The notes under the pieces were generated by a model. That model was not told the DNA's origin and made no database searches. It saw nothing but the letters and a program-made list of their open reading frames with translations. A stretch of 64,000 nt of DNA from NCBI GenBank assembly GCA_022577435.1, contig JAKOON010000022.1, forward strand, positions 9,515,230-9,579,229, written 5' to 3'. Both the position numbers and the translations under genes were made by a program. This stretch comes from Embiotoca jacksoni (Eukaryota > Chordata > Actinopteri > Embiotocidae). Numbering within the stretch: the stretch's first letter is position 1; each line of letters starts with the position of its first letter. Shown piece after piece: positions 34,501-43,200 of this stretch.

Positions 34501-37500
34501 AACGCTGACGAAAGCGTTAGCCATCAGGTATCCAAACTCATTGGATGCATTACATTGGTAGACAGCACTGGAGCCCGACTGCACATTGCTGAGAATCACA
34601 GTGTCGTCATCCACTTTGCGGCTGTGATCCTCAGGGGCATCTAGCACAAGACCAGAGACAGAAAAGAAAATATCATTTTCTGCTACTTGATCTCCTAATT
34701 TTTCTCTTAATCTGCACACCACTGCAAACCTTAAAAAAAAAGTGACCGTTCAATTCCCATTGCAAGTTGTTTTCTACACTCCTTTATGTGCTTTAGAGAA
34801 AAGTTAAAATGTCACGTTTTTGAAAGCATGCTTCCTTTGTACTCACTCTCTATGGGAACTCCATTGACAAACCAGCTAATCTTTGGTTTGGGTTCTCCAT
34901 TGACTCGACAAGTCAAGATGCCAGTTTCATTCGGAGCAAGGATCAGGTTCCTGGGAGCGCTGACCCAGAAAGGAGCCGCTGGGGAGGATGAACAAGAATG
35001 AAGACAATGAGCGAGATTCTTGAAAGAATATGAACAAAAACACTTTACTTTGTATGTTGCTTAATTTAGGGGGAAGAACTGGTTGCATGTATGTAAATGT
35101 GATATTAAAATGCAGCAGTCTTGTGAAATATTTCTATTTTAACATTCAACCACTCTTGTAATTGAGACGTGTTACTAGTACTACTGATCCCACTGTGAAT
35201 CAACAGCTTGTAGCTCTATCAGCTTTCAGTGGATTGTTTTGTTTTGCCAACTTTATTCAATCCAACCACACCAGAATACCTTCATTTTAGATGAAACAAT
35301 TTGTCAATTAATTGGACTGTTGGCTGGACAAAGAGTAAACGTAACAACGTCACTATGGTATTTGAAAATCGTGATGGATATTTTAAATATTTCTTTTTTT
35401 ATATTTTATCAACCAGATGATCCTTCACAAGGCAAAATTCATACAGACTATAAATTATGGCCGTAGGTCTGAGGACCAAAACACTGCCCACAAAAGTGAG
35501 ATTATGTGATGGACAGTGTTGGCCTTCTGGTGTTTTATTCCCCATTGTGTTTTTTTTTATCCTGGACACCTGTCACTAGACTTTAGGGTGTGCCAAAACA
35601 GTTTTTGAAGTTAACATTACCCAAATGTTGAATTGAGATGCAAATTAGCAATGAGAACCATTAGTTGTCCAGTGAATTTTTAAAAAGGTTCATCTGGAGA
35701 AAAAAAAAAATCCATGTTAAATGTGCCCCATTATTTAATTAGTTTAGTGAATGTTAATTTGTATTTGCTACTAGATTTGTTTCCTTGTTCTTAACTGATT
35801 TACAAAAAAAACAACCAGACAAACAAACCAAAATAACTGACATATTCTGATGTAATATAAAAAGGAAATGTCTCCACAGTACACCATTAAAATAGTTGGT
35901 TCAATAAAATATTGCAATGCAACAATAAAATACTTGACTTGATCTGCATACCTTTGACAGTGACCTTGATCATATGGTATGCAGTGCCCAGGTTGTTTGT
36001 GGCTATACAGCGGTAGTCACCACCATCAGCTTCATTCACATCAGAAATCTTCAGTGTTTTCTTGAAGTTTTGGAAAGACATCCTGCTGCTCGGCAGCTCA
36101 GCTCCATCCTTCTGCCAGGAGATGTCTGGAGTGGGCCTATCATAGACACAACGTCAAACACGTTTTGAGTGTCGTGAAAGCCCCGACCTCTTTTTTTCAC
36201 ACTGCAACATCTGGTAGAGTAAACAGGATGAGATAGGTGGCAGGATATGAGCTTACAAGCCATCAGCGATGCATTCTAGCTCCAGAGTCTCCCCTCTCAG
36301 AACCATCTTGGTGCTGGTAGGGCCAAGAGGCATCATAAAACCGGGGCGACGCTCCCCTTCTGGGCTGTCTGAACAAGCGAGAGCACAAGTACCCGATCAG
36401 CACCAGAGCAAAACATCACACCTGAAAGATGTTCTTATCCAAACGTTTACAATCGAGCAGTTCAGGAAGTGAAACTGTAACTTCGGGTGCATTTACATTT
36501 TTGTGGAGAACAAACGTGGACACTGTTGATGGAAAGGGATTTGCCACCGTAGATAGAAGGGATAGAAAATGAGTGAGTGATTGATGACCCAGAACAATGT
36601 ATATTTTGTTTGTTTGTTTTTTGCTTCATCACACACAGCGTGAACTACATCTGAGAGAATAAGGGAGCAAGAGGGATCTCCCTGAGAGAGAGAGAGAGAG
36701 AGACGTCTTTTTGTTGCTATGGCAACGTAGGGGATCTTTGCAGAGAACGACCCCGAGACACACATATGAGCACATCCTTCAGAAGTTCCTCGTGGAAGCG
36801 CCTAGATTTCCTTATTACTTTGCAGAAAAGGTCAGAAAATAACAAATAATCCTCCTCCACTTGAGGAGGTGAAAGAAGAGCAAAGCCACATTAGAATAAT
36901 AGTGACTATATATTTGTGGCTATCCTAAAAAAAAAATGATTTAAAGTTGGTCATTCCAGGAGAGTTGCAGTTAGCTGATATGTTAAGCTTTGAGGCTTGT
37001 TCAATCATGTTAGGCAACTAAGACTTTTGCTATTAACTGCATTTTAGTTTTATTCAAGCTGACAAAACTCACAGGATTGTCTAACTCTCTCTATCATTAT
37101 ATCTTCAATTTGCATAAGGATGAAATGGGGAAAAATCCACAGAACGGCAAATGTTAATATAATCACAGGGAAGGGGAATTGAAGCTACATTAAAGGTGAG
37201 TGTGTATGTCAGATTATGGTTATGCCAGGGGGTAAAAACAGGGCTGGGTTCACACTGATGGGGCTGAATGGAAATAAACCAGCAGCACTCACCACTAAAG
37301 AAACCAGTGACATTGTATAACGCAGCCAGAGTCTCATTCATTGTTTCCACTGTAATATAACAGAAAATCATAAGCATGCAAAACTAGGAAATAAACAGGC
37401 AATGTTTTACTTTACAATGGCCCTTTCCCTGAGTATTCAAAGTACTGTCACACTGCTGCGGCCATTGTAAAATCAAATATTGCCAGAAGCCCATCAATAC

Positions 37501-40211
37501 AGCTCAGAAAAGGCAGAACACATGAGCAACATAAGGAAACCGAAGAGAAACACAAGATCTATCACACGGAAAAAAAAAACACTACAAATGTGAAAAAGTG
37601 ATTCTATAATACAGTGAAATACTGAAACCGCTCTCAGTCCAGAAATAATTTGTGATGAACATCAAACGCTTATTTGAACTGATATCGACCTGTTCAGTGT
37701 TTCCACTTACTGGCCAGCACAGTGACTGAAATAGGCTGCTTCTGCTGGATGGTCTGTGTGTGGGGGAAGCGGGCATAGCAGATGTAGTCATTCCTGGTGT
37801 CTTCTGGGAGAACATTGGAAAAGTACAAGTCTCCGTTCAGGGCCTGGGACACTCGCTTGTCCAGTGGCAGCTTCTGAAAGTCTTCAAGGGCAGGAAGCAA
37901 GAGAGAAAACGAAGAGTCTATCAGTGTAAAAAGCTTGTTTGCATTATGAGAACTTTTCCATAGGGTCAGGTAATTGTTTCATCAATTCTATTCAATTATA
38001 AGATATGTGGGTCAAAATGGAATCAATATTGTATATAGTTATTGAATGCTGTTTTAAATATGCAATCTCTTGTTTATGAATGTGACATTCAGTCGTCCTT
38101 GCACCGTGCACGTCTGCAGATATGTATACATGCAGATGACTCACTGTTATCCATCCAGAAGATGACAGGTGGGGGGAGCCCAGCAGGGGGTCGGCACTGC
38201 AGCACCAGGGAGACCCCTATCTGCACCACAATGGCCTCATTTCTCTCCTTTGACCATAAGGGGGACCCTGTGAGTCGCAAACATCAAACAAAGGCACTGA
38301 AAGCTTCCCCGGGCAAAACATATTGCGGATCATATATATTCTTATTTGCACTTAGCTGCTCCACACTTTTTCAAAGTGTAAAAAAATAACTTAGCATTCT
38401 GTACATGGAGCTCAATTCCTTAGAATCTATTTCAATTTACAAAAACCTTTGGAAATAATGCAATTGAACATAATGAGATGTCTTACTGGACTGTCTGATG
38501 ACAATGTTATTGGACACAGCGGTACCATGCTCGTTGTGAGCTGTGCACTGGTACGTTCCCTCGTATGCCTCAGCCTTTTCTCCACTGATGTCAATAACCA
38601 GAGTTCCTGAGCCGGGCTTTAGGAGGACTTTGGAATCTTTCTCCACATCAAAGTGGGTCCCATTTCTCGTCCACGAAAAGCTAGGATAAACAAACAACAA
38701 ATGTCACTTTATTTTCCGTGGTAGAGGCAAGAAGGAAACACACAAAACAGGAAATTGCATGCATCGTATGGTCCGTTTACTCAAATTATCAACATGTTTT
38801 TTTGTGTTTTATTCCTGCTAACCGATTTAAATGACTGATTTCATAGCGGGACGTTCGGGGGATTCAAACTCATTTGATTCAGAGGCTGGTGGCAAATCTG
38901 TGGCTGATTCACTCTTCCAGGTGTGTTTCTCAAGCCCCTGGTCTCCGAGACAACAGTTGCTATGGTGATCCAGGTGACGTTGCCCCCAGAAACAGAGCTA
39001 TAATTTACCAGAGATGAACCATGACACTGAAATGTAAATGATTCAGTAAGTGTTTGGAGGGATTCTCTCACCTGGGTTGAGGCTTCCCCTTGGCCTCACA
39101 GTGGATGACGATGTTCTCCCGCGGATCAAAGATGTAATCCTTCGGGGACTGGAGTGTTATAGTGGGGGGTTGGGGCACTGCAGAAACATGAACAGAGCCA
39201 CAGTTCAGACACGCACGTTGACAGACATGATACACCGGACAACGCTGGATGTGTTCAAGCGGAGGCTGCGCAAGCAACATGCAACACGCATTCACCTTCA
39301 GCCAAACTCGACAATCAAGTCACGTGGAGCTGAAAAACACTCACTGCAAACAAACACACAACCGCTATCTCAAACCCGATCTGAGGAAACTTACCCTCCC
39401 ATGAACTGACATCTACTAAGCACCACTCCAAAGCAAGCGAGTCACTCTGTACAGTTACAGTGTTGAAATAACCGCATGCACATCACTACCTTAAAACCAC
39501 ACAAAGGCAAATTCAAAAGCAAAAACTCCACTCTAGAAGTCACAGCAGTGTTTGGGCCAACTTACATCCTTCCAGTACTTTAGCTTTTTGTCCACCGTGA
39601 CATGCCGTACCACAGTAATAGAATATTGAGGAAAGGTGTTAGTTTTTGCAAGGAGTAAACAACAGGATCAGGTGAAACAGTCGCACTTTCAGGTACTTTT
39701 AAGCATTTAATTGCACCTGATCGCTCGGCTTTTTTGCAAATGTTCTTGGCGAGTAAATCAGCAGCAGGTGCAATGAATGCAAGAAAAGTAGTCGAAGACG
39801 GTAAAATTTCACACATTATGCGTGATATTAAAGTAAACAGATTTCCTTCAAAATATAATTACAATTCATAACTGAAAACCACAATCCCATGCTTGAAACA
39901 TGCAAAGCTGAAATACAAGAAAACCCTCTCTGCCGGTACAGTTAGTTAGTTAAGAGTTAGAAATGTTCATTGTACCCCCAACATATAAAAGTCTTGGATT
40001 CAATTTTTGTTATTTTTCCACAGAGCATGAAAACATTTCCCCAATTTACAGAAAATAAATACAATGTTCGATATTTACGGTGCGCGTAAACGTAATATCG
40101 ATGAGGATAATACTTACGATCAAGAGGTACTTCAAGTGCTGAAGTCATGTGACTCAGGAGTGTCAATAGCACAACTCCGAAGCCCGTCAACCACTTCCTA
40201 CTCCTGTCCAT
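24346..40211 (-). CDS. nrcam: NrCAM, L1-family transmembrane neuronal IgCAM
   Basis: The complete coding region is assembled as 31 exons, 5' to 3': 40118-40211, 39566-39583, 39072-39177, 38487-38680, 38145-38267, 37711-37881, 37293-37349, 36257-36368, 35952-36136, 34847-34978, 34497-34640, 34229-34340, 33865-34031, 33551-33698, 33307-33431, 32917-32946, 31885-31986, 31441-31638, 31274-31344, 30806-31031, 30467-30582, 29984-30191, 29272-29388, 28965-29141, 28706-28738, 27239-27361, 26892-27047, 26311-26442, 26134-26212, 25400-25411 and 24346-24580. They total 3903 nt, 1300 residues plus stop, against about 1304 for the human protein. Order: signal peptide, Ig1-6 (38-629), FNIII 1-5 (640-1148), TM, cytoplasmic tail. 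NrCAM rather than neurofascin, CHL1 or L1 is shown by ALEVPLD at the N-terminus, GKYPVKEKEDAHQDPEIQ in the tail and NSFV at the end. It binds contactins and neurofascin outside and ankyrin-G inside. Paralogue (a or b) unresolved. Confidence 0.95.
25400..25411 (-). CDS. nrcam: nrcam 12-nt RSLE-type micro-exon (here RSME)
   Basis: GTCGATGGAGAG lies between ttttag (acceptor AG 25413-25412) and gtaaga (25399-25394). Inserted between exons 29 and 31 it changes EYSDTED to EYRSMESDTED. It matches the neuron-specific RSLE mini-exon of L1-family genes, which completes a Tyr-based AP-2 endocytosis signal (YRSL). Here Leu is Met, still compatible with a YxxΦ motif (YRSM). Position, phase and length all match the family exon. 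Confidence 0.87.
25500..25529. repeat. Poly-T tract, ~30 bp, beside the nrcam micro-exon
   Basis: A T-run (poly-A on the transcript strand) lies about 90 nt upstream of the 12-nt micro-exon in transcript direction, between two nrcam exons. Such a tract so close to a regulated micro-exon may matter for its splicing; this is inferred. Confidence 0.95.
25865..25991 (-). CDS. nrcam: Candidate alternative nrcam terminal exon
   Basis: In the intron after exon 29, a gtatgtag acceptor at 25994-25992 is followed by an in-phase open frame (phase 2). It would extend GEY with RTFYQAAETPSPPDFITK, then PSLEARQILNDPVLIPMS, ending at TGA 25865-25867. If used, it would replace the FIGQY ankyrin site and the PDZ ligand with a 43-residue tail. 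No canonical AATAAA follows nearby (the nearest on this strand is a degenerate gaaataa). An open stretch of this length is not rare by chance, so this is a hypothesis. Confidence 0.25.
26134..26212 (-). CDS. nrcam: nrcam coding exon 29: juxtamembrane cytoplasmic region
   Basis: It encodes VKEKEDAHQDPEIQPMKEDD, GTFGEY, ending in phase 2 (AG|gtagga). The final Tyr precedes the optional RSLE-type insert, so this junction decides whether a YRSxE sorting motif forms. Confidence 0.94.
26311..26442 (-). CDS. nrcam: nrcam coding exon 28: transmembrane segment
   Basis: It reads AVPSRQVDIATQGWFIG, then LMCAIALLILVLLIVCFIKR and NKGGKYP. This is the single membrane helix shared almost unchanged by L1-family proteins (TQGWFIGLMCAIALL), followed by the basic stop-transfer KRNKGGKY. 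Confidence 0.96.
26892..27361 (-). CDS. nrcam: nrcam coding exons 26-27: FNIII domain 5
   Basis: Exon 26 (27239-27361) reads VPPVGPAFGTVNTSVSEDGA, then VISWEYFGHHKNVYVEYNIE. Exon 27 (26892-27047) reads KEDWTKESVNGSHSHMIKGL, KPGMSYRVRVVARDAA. The ISWEYxG..NxYVEY and VNGS.S..LKGL.PGT.Y.VRV motifs are specific to NrCAM FNIII-5, a domain skipped in some vertebrate isoforms. Together the two exons (279 nt, phase 1-1) can also be skipped in frame. Confidence 0.93.
28706..28738 (-). CDS. nrcam: nrcam 33-nt cassette exon, FNIII4-FNIII5 linker
   Basis: A 33-nt phase 1-1 exon encoding TRTQPTVETGK. The acceptor is tctccctgaag and the donor G|gtaact. In vertebrate NrCAM the exons around FNIII-5 are alternatively used. 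Here, both inclusion (MDTTRTQPTVETGKVPP) and skipping (MDTMPP) keep the frame. Sequence conservation is weak, so confidence rests on splice sites and phase. Confidence 0.72.
28965..29388 (-). CDS. nrcam: nrcam coding exons 23-24: FNIII domain 4
   Basis: Exon 23 (29272-29388) reads RPSFLNVINPSLDSLTLEWG, then SNGRLTGYTLKYQP. Exon 24 (28965-29141) reads VNNTSELGPVKVMTLQANET, LSNLNSSMLYKFYLSARTIK and VTEEAFTVMDT. NPxLDSLTLEW and YKFYxxAxT are NrCAM FNIII-4 hallmarks. Both exons are phase 1-1. Confidence 0.95.
29984..30582 (-). CDS. nrcam: nrcam coding exons 21-22: FNIII domain 3
   Basis: Exon 21 (30467-30582) reads PLSAPDNVQVMVHNSTLAEV, HWEPVSFPSVRGQLQGYK, ending in phase 0. Exon 22 (29984-30191) reads VLYRRERGRHETEEDTEQ, LTFSGNRSEGRLPGLQPYSV and KVLNNKGEGPPSPSKTFETP. 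The RRER within YRRERGRH fits an R-x-x-R furin-type site at the position where L1-family FNIII-3 is proteolytically cleaved (family knowledge; cleavage here is inferred). Confidence 0.94.
30806..31344 (-). CDS. nrcam: nrcam coding exons 19-20: FNIII domain 2
   Basis: Exon 19 (31274-31344) reads APDENPSGVQGVGVEPGSLV, ISWT. Exon 20 (30806-31031) starts in phase 0 with PLTGFQCNGPGLEYKVQWRQ and has KDVEEEWSSKNVANVSQFIV, VPYEIKVQALNDYGSGPVPE and the conserved SGED. An alternative cag 12 nt into exon 20 (before GGTTCC) would drop PLTG in frame. Confidence 0.95.
31441..31986 (-). CDS. nrcam: nrcam coding exons 17-18: FNIII domain 1
   Basis: Exon 17 (31885-31986) reads KPDPPTDLELTDQTERSVQL, TWIPGDEHNSHTQ and ends one base before gtagga. 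Exon 18 (31441-31638) reads KFLIQYEDILHQPGVWINLT, LHLSPYVYYSFRVLALNRVG and SAQYRTNPA. The DLELTDQ..VQLTWIPGD block is diagnostic of L1-family FNIII-1. Confidence 0.94.
32501..32648. mobile_element. Small MITE-like element in nrcam intron
   Basis: ACACAGGTGCTTTCACTTC (32501-32519) is mirrored by GTGGAAGCACCTGTGT (32633-32648), giving imperfect terminal inverted repeats about 20-25 bp long around a roughly 148-bp segment without coding capacity. It sits in the intron between nrcam exons 16 and 17. The family is unknown. No clear target-site duplication was confirmed by eye. Confidence 0.55.
32917..32946 (-). CDS. nrcam: nrcam 30-nt cassette exon, Ig6-FNIII1 hinge
   Basis: A 30-nt exon between a gtcag acceptor and a gtaaac donor, phase 1-1, encoding EATPTPAIVY. 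It matches the known NrCAM hinge APTPTPAPVY (recalled), a cassette that is alternatively spliced in vertebrates. The isolated position (about 0.36 kb from exon 15 and 0.93 kb from exon 17) and exact phase support it. Confidence 0.88.
33307..33698 (-). CDS. nrcam: nrcam coding exons 14-15: Ig domain 6
   Basis: Exon 14 (33551-33698) reads PTRILKQPEYKVVQRGMSAV, FECKVKHDPSLIPTMTWLKD and ends in LPDDER. Exon 15 (33307-33431) reads FEVDMDSLTIKDVTDEDEGT and YTCMMNTTLDQDSASAMLTV. Phases 1-2-1. Confidence 0.95.
33865..34340 (-). CDS. nrcam: nrcam coding exons 12-13: Ig domain 5
   Basis: Exon 12 (34229-34340) reads AEPPRVLTPPNRVYQVITNN, then LLHCASFGSPIPTIT. The split tryptophan is completed by exon 13 (33865-34031), WYKDSKISIQNGDPYVI and HENGTLEIHVAQ, with the second cysteine in YTCIATNNLGLRENHVYLEV. 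The exon 13 donor, G|gtcaat, is non-canonical in its +3 to +5 bases. Confidence 0.94.
34497..34978 (-). CDS. nrcam: nrcam coding exons 10-11: Ig domain 4
   Basis: Exon 10 (34847-34978) reads AAPFWVSAPRNLILAPNETG, then ILTCRVNGEPKPKISWFVNG. Exon 11 (34497-34640) reads APEDHSRKVDDDTVILSNVQ and SSAVYQCNASNEFGYLMANA. It ends in phase 1 before gtgagt. The match to NrCAM is strong (SRKVDGDT..SSAVYQCNASNEYGYLLANA in human, recalled). Confidence 0.95.
35952..36368 (-). CDS. nrcam: nrcam coding exons 8-9: Ig domain 3
   Basis: Exon 8 (36257-36368) reads DSPEGERRPGFMMPLGPTST, then LRGETLELECIADG. Exon 9 (35952-36136) completes LPTPDISWQKDGAELPSSRM and has YRCIATNNLGTAYHMIKVTV. The two exons join in phase 2 and both Ig cysteines are present. 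Confidence 0.94.
37293..37349 (-). CDS. nrcam: nrcam 57-nt cassette exon, Ig2-Ig3 linker
   Basis: A 57-nt phase 1-1 exon encoding about METMNETLAALYNVTGFFSG. It corresponds to the vertebrate NrCAM linker around ELNDTIAANLSD (recalled), which is known as an alternatively spliced cassette. It holds possible N-glycosylation sites (NET, NVT). Skipping keeps the frame. Confidence 0.88.
37711..38267 (-). CDS. nrcam: nrcam coding exons 5-6: Ig domain 2
   Basis: Exon 5 (38145-38267) reads RSPLWSKERNEAIVVQ, LVLQCRPPAGLPPPVIFWMD. Exon 6 (37711-37881) reads FQKLPLDKRVSQALNGDLYF, then SNVLPEDTRNDYICYARFPH and QKQPISVTVLA. The L1-family signature PPPVIFWMD...RVSQ.LNGDLYFSNV is intact. Confidence 0.95.
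38487..39177 (-). CDS. nrcam: nrcam coding exons 3-4: Ig domain 1
   Basis: Exon 3 (39072-39177) reads PQPPTITLQSPKDYIFDPRE, then NIVIHCEAKGKPQP. Exon 4 (38487-38680) reads SFSWTRNGTHFDVEKDSKVL and YEGTYQCTAHNEHGTAVSNN. This is near identical in pattern to NrCAM Ig1; both Ig cysteines and the tryptophan are present. Phases 1-2-1. Confidence 0.95.
39566..39583 (-). CDS. nrcam: nrcam 18-nt micro-exon between signal peptide and Ig1
   Basis: CTAAAGTACTGGAAGGAT lies between AG (39585-39584) and gtaagt (39565-39560). It is phase 1 on both sides and inserts PKVLEGL in place of a single Leu. Human NrCAM has PKLLEDL at exactly this point (recalled), so the exon is conserved. The upstream acceptor is weak in pyrimidines, as often seen for regulated micro-exons. 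Skipping keeps the frame (EVPLDLPQPP). Confidence 0.85.
40118..40211 (-). CDS. nrcam: nrcam coding exon 1: signal peptide
   Basis: The ATG at 40211-40209 (context gaacATGG) opens MDRSRKWLTGFGVVLLTLLS, then HMTSALEVPLD and a phase-1 gtaagt donor. Basic start, hydrophobic core, then the conserved mature start ALEVPLD of NrCAM. An acceptor-like acacag|ACGCACC about 13 nt upstream of the ATG suggests 5' non-coding exons further right. Confidence 0.92.
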
Positions 40212-43200
40212 GTTCAGGTGCGTCTGTGTCTCGATGAAAACCTTTTCCCCAGGTTCAACAGCAGAGTCAGGGTGGTCGACAGGATGAAGAAGTCTGAATC
40301 CACACTACACAGAGGTGCAAAGAAAGGATAAAAAAAAAAAAAGATATATATATATATATATTACTTATTCTGTTTTTATTTTTATTTCATTTTTGGCTAC
40401 ATTATTGGCAAATAGGTGTGTCAAAGCTTTTCAGAATCAACAGACATGAACACACGAACAGTGTAAAACATTCTCAGACACAAAGGTCGTAAACGGAGTG
40501 TGTGTGTAATGTTTACGAGATCCACAGTCTGTAAAATGAACTATAGGTAAACGGGTGTAAATATTTAGTCTGAGCGACAATGTAAAGTTTACTGTGTTGC
40601 ATTTTTCTGTGAAGTTTACCTACATTCTCATGGCTCAATATCCTGAGTGGTGTGTTTTCAGTCGAGACTTGCAAGCGGCTTCTCTAAGGCCATCACTCTG
40701 CCAATGTAAAGACTCTGGCAGGAGGAGAAGTCAAAACAAACTTGCTTCCTGTCCTTGTAACTTAAACAACTTAAGCAATGAGAATGTGCGTCCTCCCTCC
40801 ATATTTACCCTGACCAGTGATGAAGAACCCAATGAGCCACAGCTGCTTAACATACACATAAGTGCAGCCCTCGCTTCCTTTTGTACATCACACTGAGCTC
40901 CTCGGGGCCGACGAACTCCAGTTGCGTCCGATATTTTTGCGAAAGTAGACAAACTCTCAAATGTTTAGGTACAGTTGCAGCTCTTGTGGACTTATTTGGT
41001 GCTAGCCGCGTTCACGTTACATTGTTCTGGAGACAGAATAGCCACTCAAACAGCCCGTGTGCTCCACTGAGATGCCAGGTCTACCACGTGCCTGCCTGTA
41101 AACATATGGCAACGCGAGTGTGCTCGGCCAGAACGAGCACGACTCTGCCGCGGACACAGATTGGCACATGCGTGCACAAACGCACCCTATCGGCGGAAGC
41201 ATCCTTGTCAGTGTGTTGTATGGACCGAGTTACACATGAGTGCGGGCCCACAAGCGCTAGCTTCTGTTGTATGGTGTACAACAAAGAGATGCAGATTGAT
41301 GCGTACAGCCGTCACAGGCGCACAAAATCATGTTGGCATTAATGGGCTCTTGTAAACTACGCCACGGGGAACTGGAAATGATGTGTTTTGTTTTTTTTTC
41401 CTTTTATTATCCTGTGTCTCGCAGTGTGCATAAACCTCTGTCACGTGTACATTAGCAGGCCTTAATTTATTAGCCGATTTACGATATACTGCTGCATCAA
41501 TGACATTAACACACTCCTGTAAATAAATAGTTTTTGACAAATGTCTCTTTTACAGAATATACTTTATGGCCTCTGTTAATCCAGGGAGATAAATAACATA
41601 AAATGAAACATTTTTGGTTACATGTGTACTGTCATTGGCAAGGTACCGGAGACGGTCACACTGAGCCCGACAGTTTTGTCAGCATTTAATTAGCATCTTC
41701 CAAAGTATTTTTATGATTGGGCAAGTGACTATTGTCAATATGTTTGCCCGAGGCACAAAACAGTATTTAAATCTAGCATCCACAAACCCGACAGAAACAG
41801 AGCTGCAAACATGAGCCCGCTCATCTCTTCTTTGCTGTATGAGCTGTACACCACGTCTCCTGTCCAAGTCATAAACTGTCTAAAACAATGGATGTAGCCT
41901 CACAGACTGAAAGGTGAAGCCCATAGTGCCTTAAGTGCCTTAAAGTGAAACACCACTGAGGGTCACGAGGGGCTGGCTTCAAAATACCTCTGGCTCCAAT
42001 AGACTCGTACAAAAAAAAATGTATTGACTTTGTATTTCATGAGAAGTTGATGAGTTTTTTTTAATATAAGTCGTTCTGGTGGTCCTTCTGAAAATAATTC
42101 CATAATTAATTAAATATCAGGCCTTAAAGAGAGGTATGTTTGAAGTGCCTGGTTTGATTGACGTGTTTGAGGTGCAGTACGGTTGCCTGTTTTGGTGGGC
42201 GGGTCAGATTCACCTCTTGCTCCTTCCCAGCTTGTCCAAATATGGCCACTTCTGGCTCCAAGAAAAATGAAGACGGCAACTGCTAAAATGCCAGACTAAA
42301 GGCCTCAAAACATCAGTTCACAAACCTATTGGTGATGTAACAGTGGCTTCCCAATTGGTCCAAGCCGTAGCACCACCATTTAGGAATTACTTTTGCTTTC
42401 GAGTGGGCAGCATACATCAAAATTATTTTGCCCAAAAATCTGTCAGTTAAAAGTTGTGCATTTTACAATAGTTTAAACTTAAAATGGAATATATTTTGTT
42501 GAAATTTGAAGAGCATGTAGTTTCATACAGCAAAGAGAGCAGTGGGGCCTTATTTGGAAAAGCTTGGCACATTTTGTGGCATTGCTGGGTTTGAAAGTTG
42601 GTTTCACTTCAGGCTTCGATGCTAACATGAATTAATTAACAGTTTATTCTGTCTTATGGTGCAACACCCATATTCTGTCAGTCTGCCAGCTGCTGTCAAT
42701 CATAGATACTGACACGCCCCTCAAGCTAACTGAGATAAAACAGCAATTCAGATATTTTTGAGACCATTTTTTTTTCTTCCTTCTTATAATATAAAAGTAA
42801 CAGCAATATATTTAAACAACACAATGACTTAACTGGACTTTAATTCAAGTCCTCAGAGACACCTGAAGGTTAAACTGTGGGGTTCACTGCTGCATCTCCC
42901 CTCTGCAGGGGAGGGAGCATGTCTGAGGACACAGGGAGAGTATGGTAATGAATACACGCTCAGAAAGCAGTGTGTTACATTTTATGCAGCTGAGCTCGGC
43001 AGAGTGTGTGAGCTAATACAACCCCAGGACACAGCTAATTACGTTGACATGTCCTATTGGATATTACGCTCCCTAATGGAGAGGAAAGACAAACAGGGGG
43101 AGGCCGCGCAACTGAATGCTTTAGATGCAGTCCATGCATGCAAAATCTTCTACTCTCATTGTGAAAAAGGAAATATGATTATGCAAATAGAATGGCCCAT

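Noticed and set aside
24346..40211. Identity as neurofascin, CHL1 or L1 instead of NrCAM
   Set aside because: The N-terminus ALEVPLD, the tail VKEKEDAHQDPEIQPMKEDD and the C-terminal SFV are NrCAM-specific. Neurofascin ends differently and has a different juxtamembrane region.
40881..41342. 153-codon plus-strand frame at 40.9-41.3 kb
   Set aside because: Cys- and Arg-rich low-information translation with a competing minus-strand frame and no domain. Likely chance in CpG-richer DNA.
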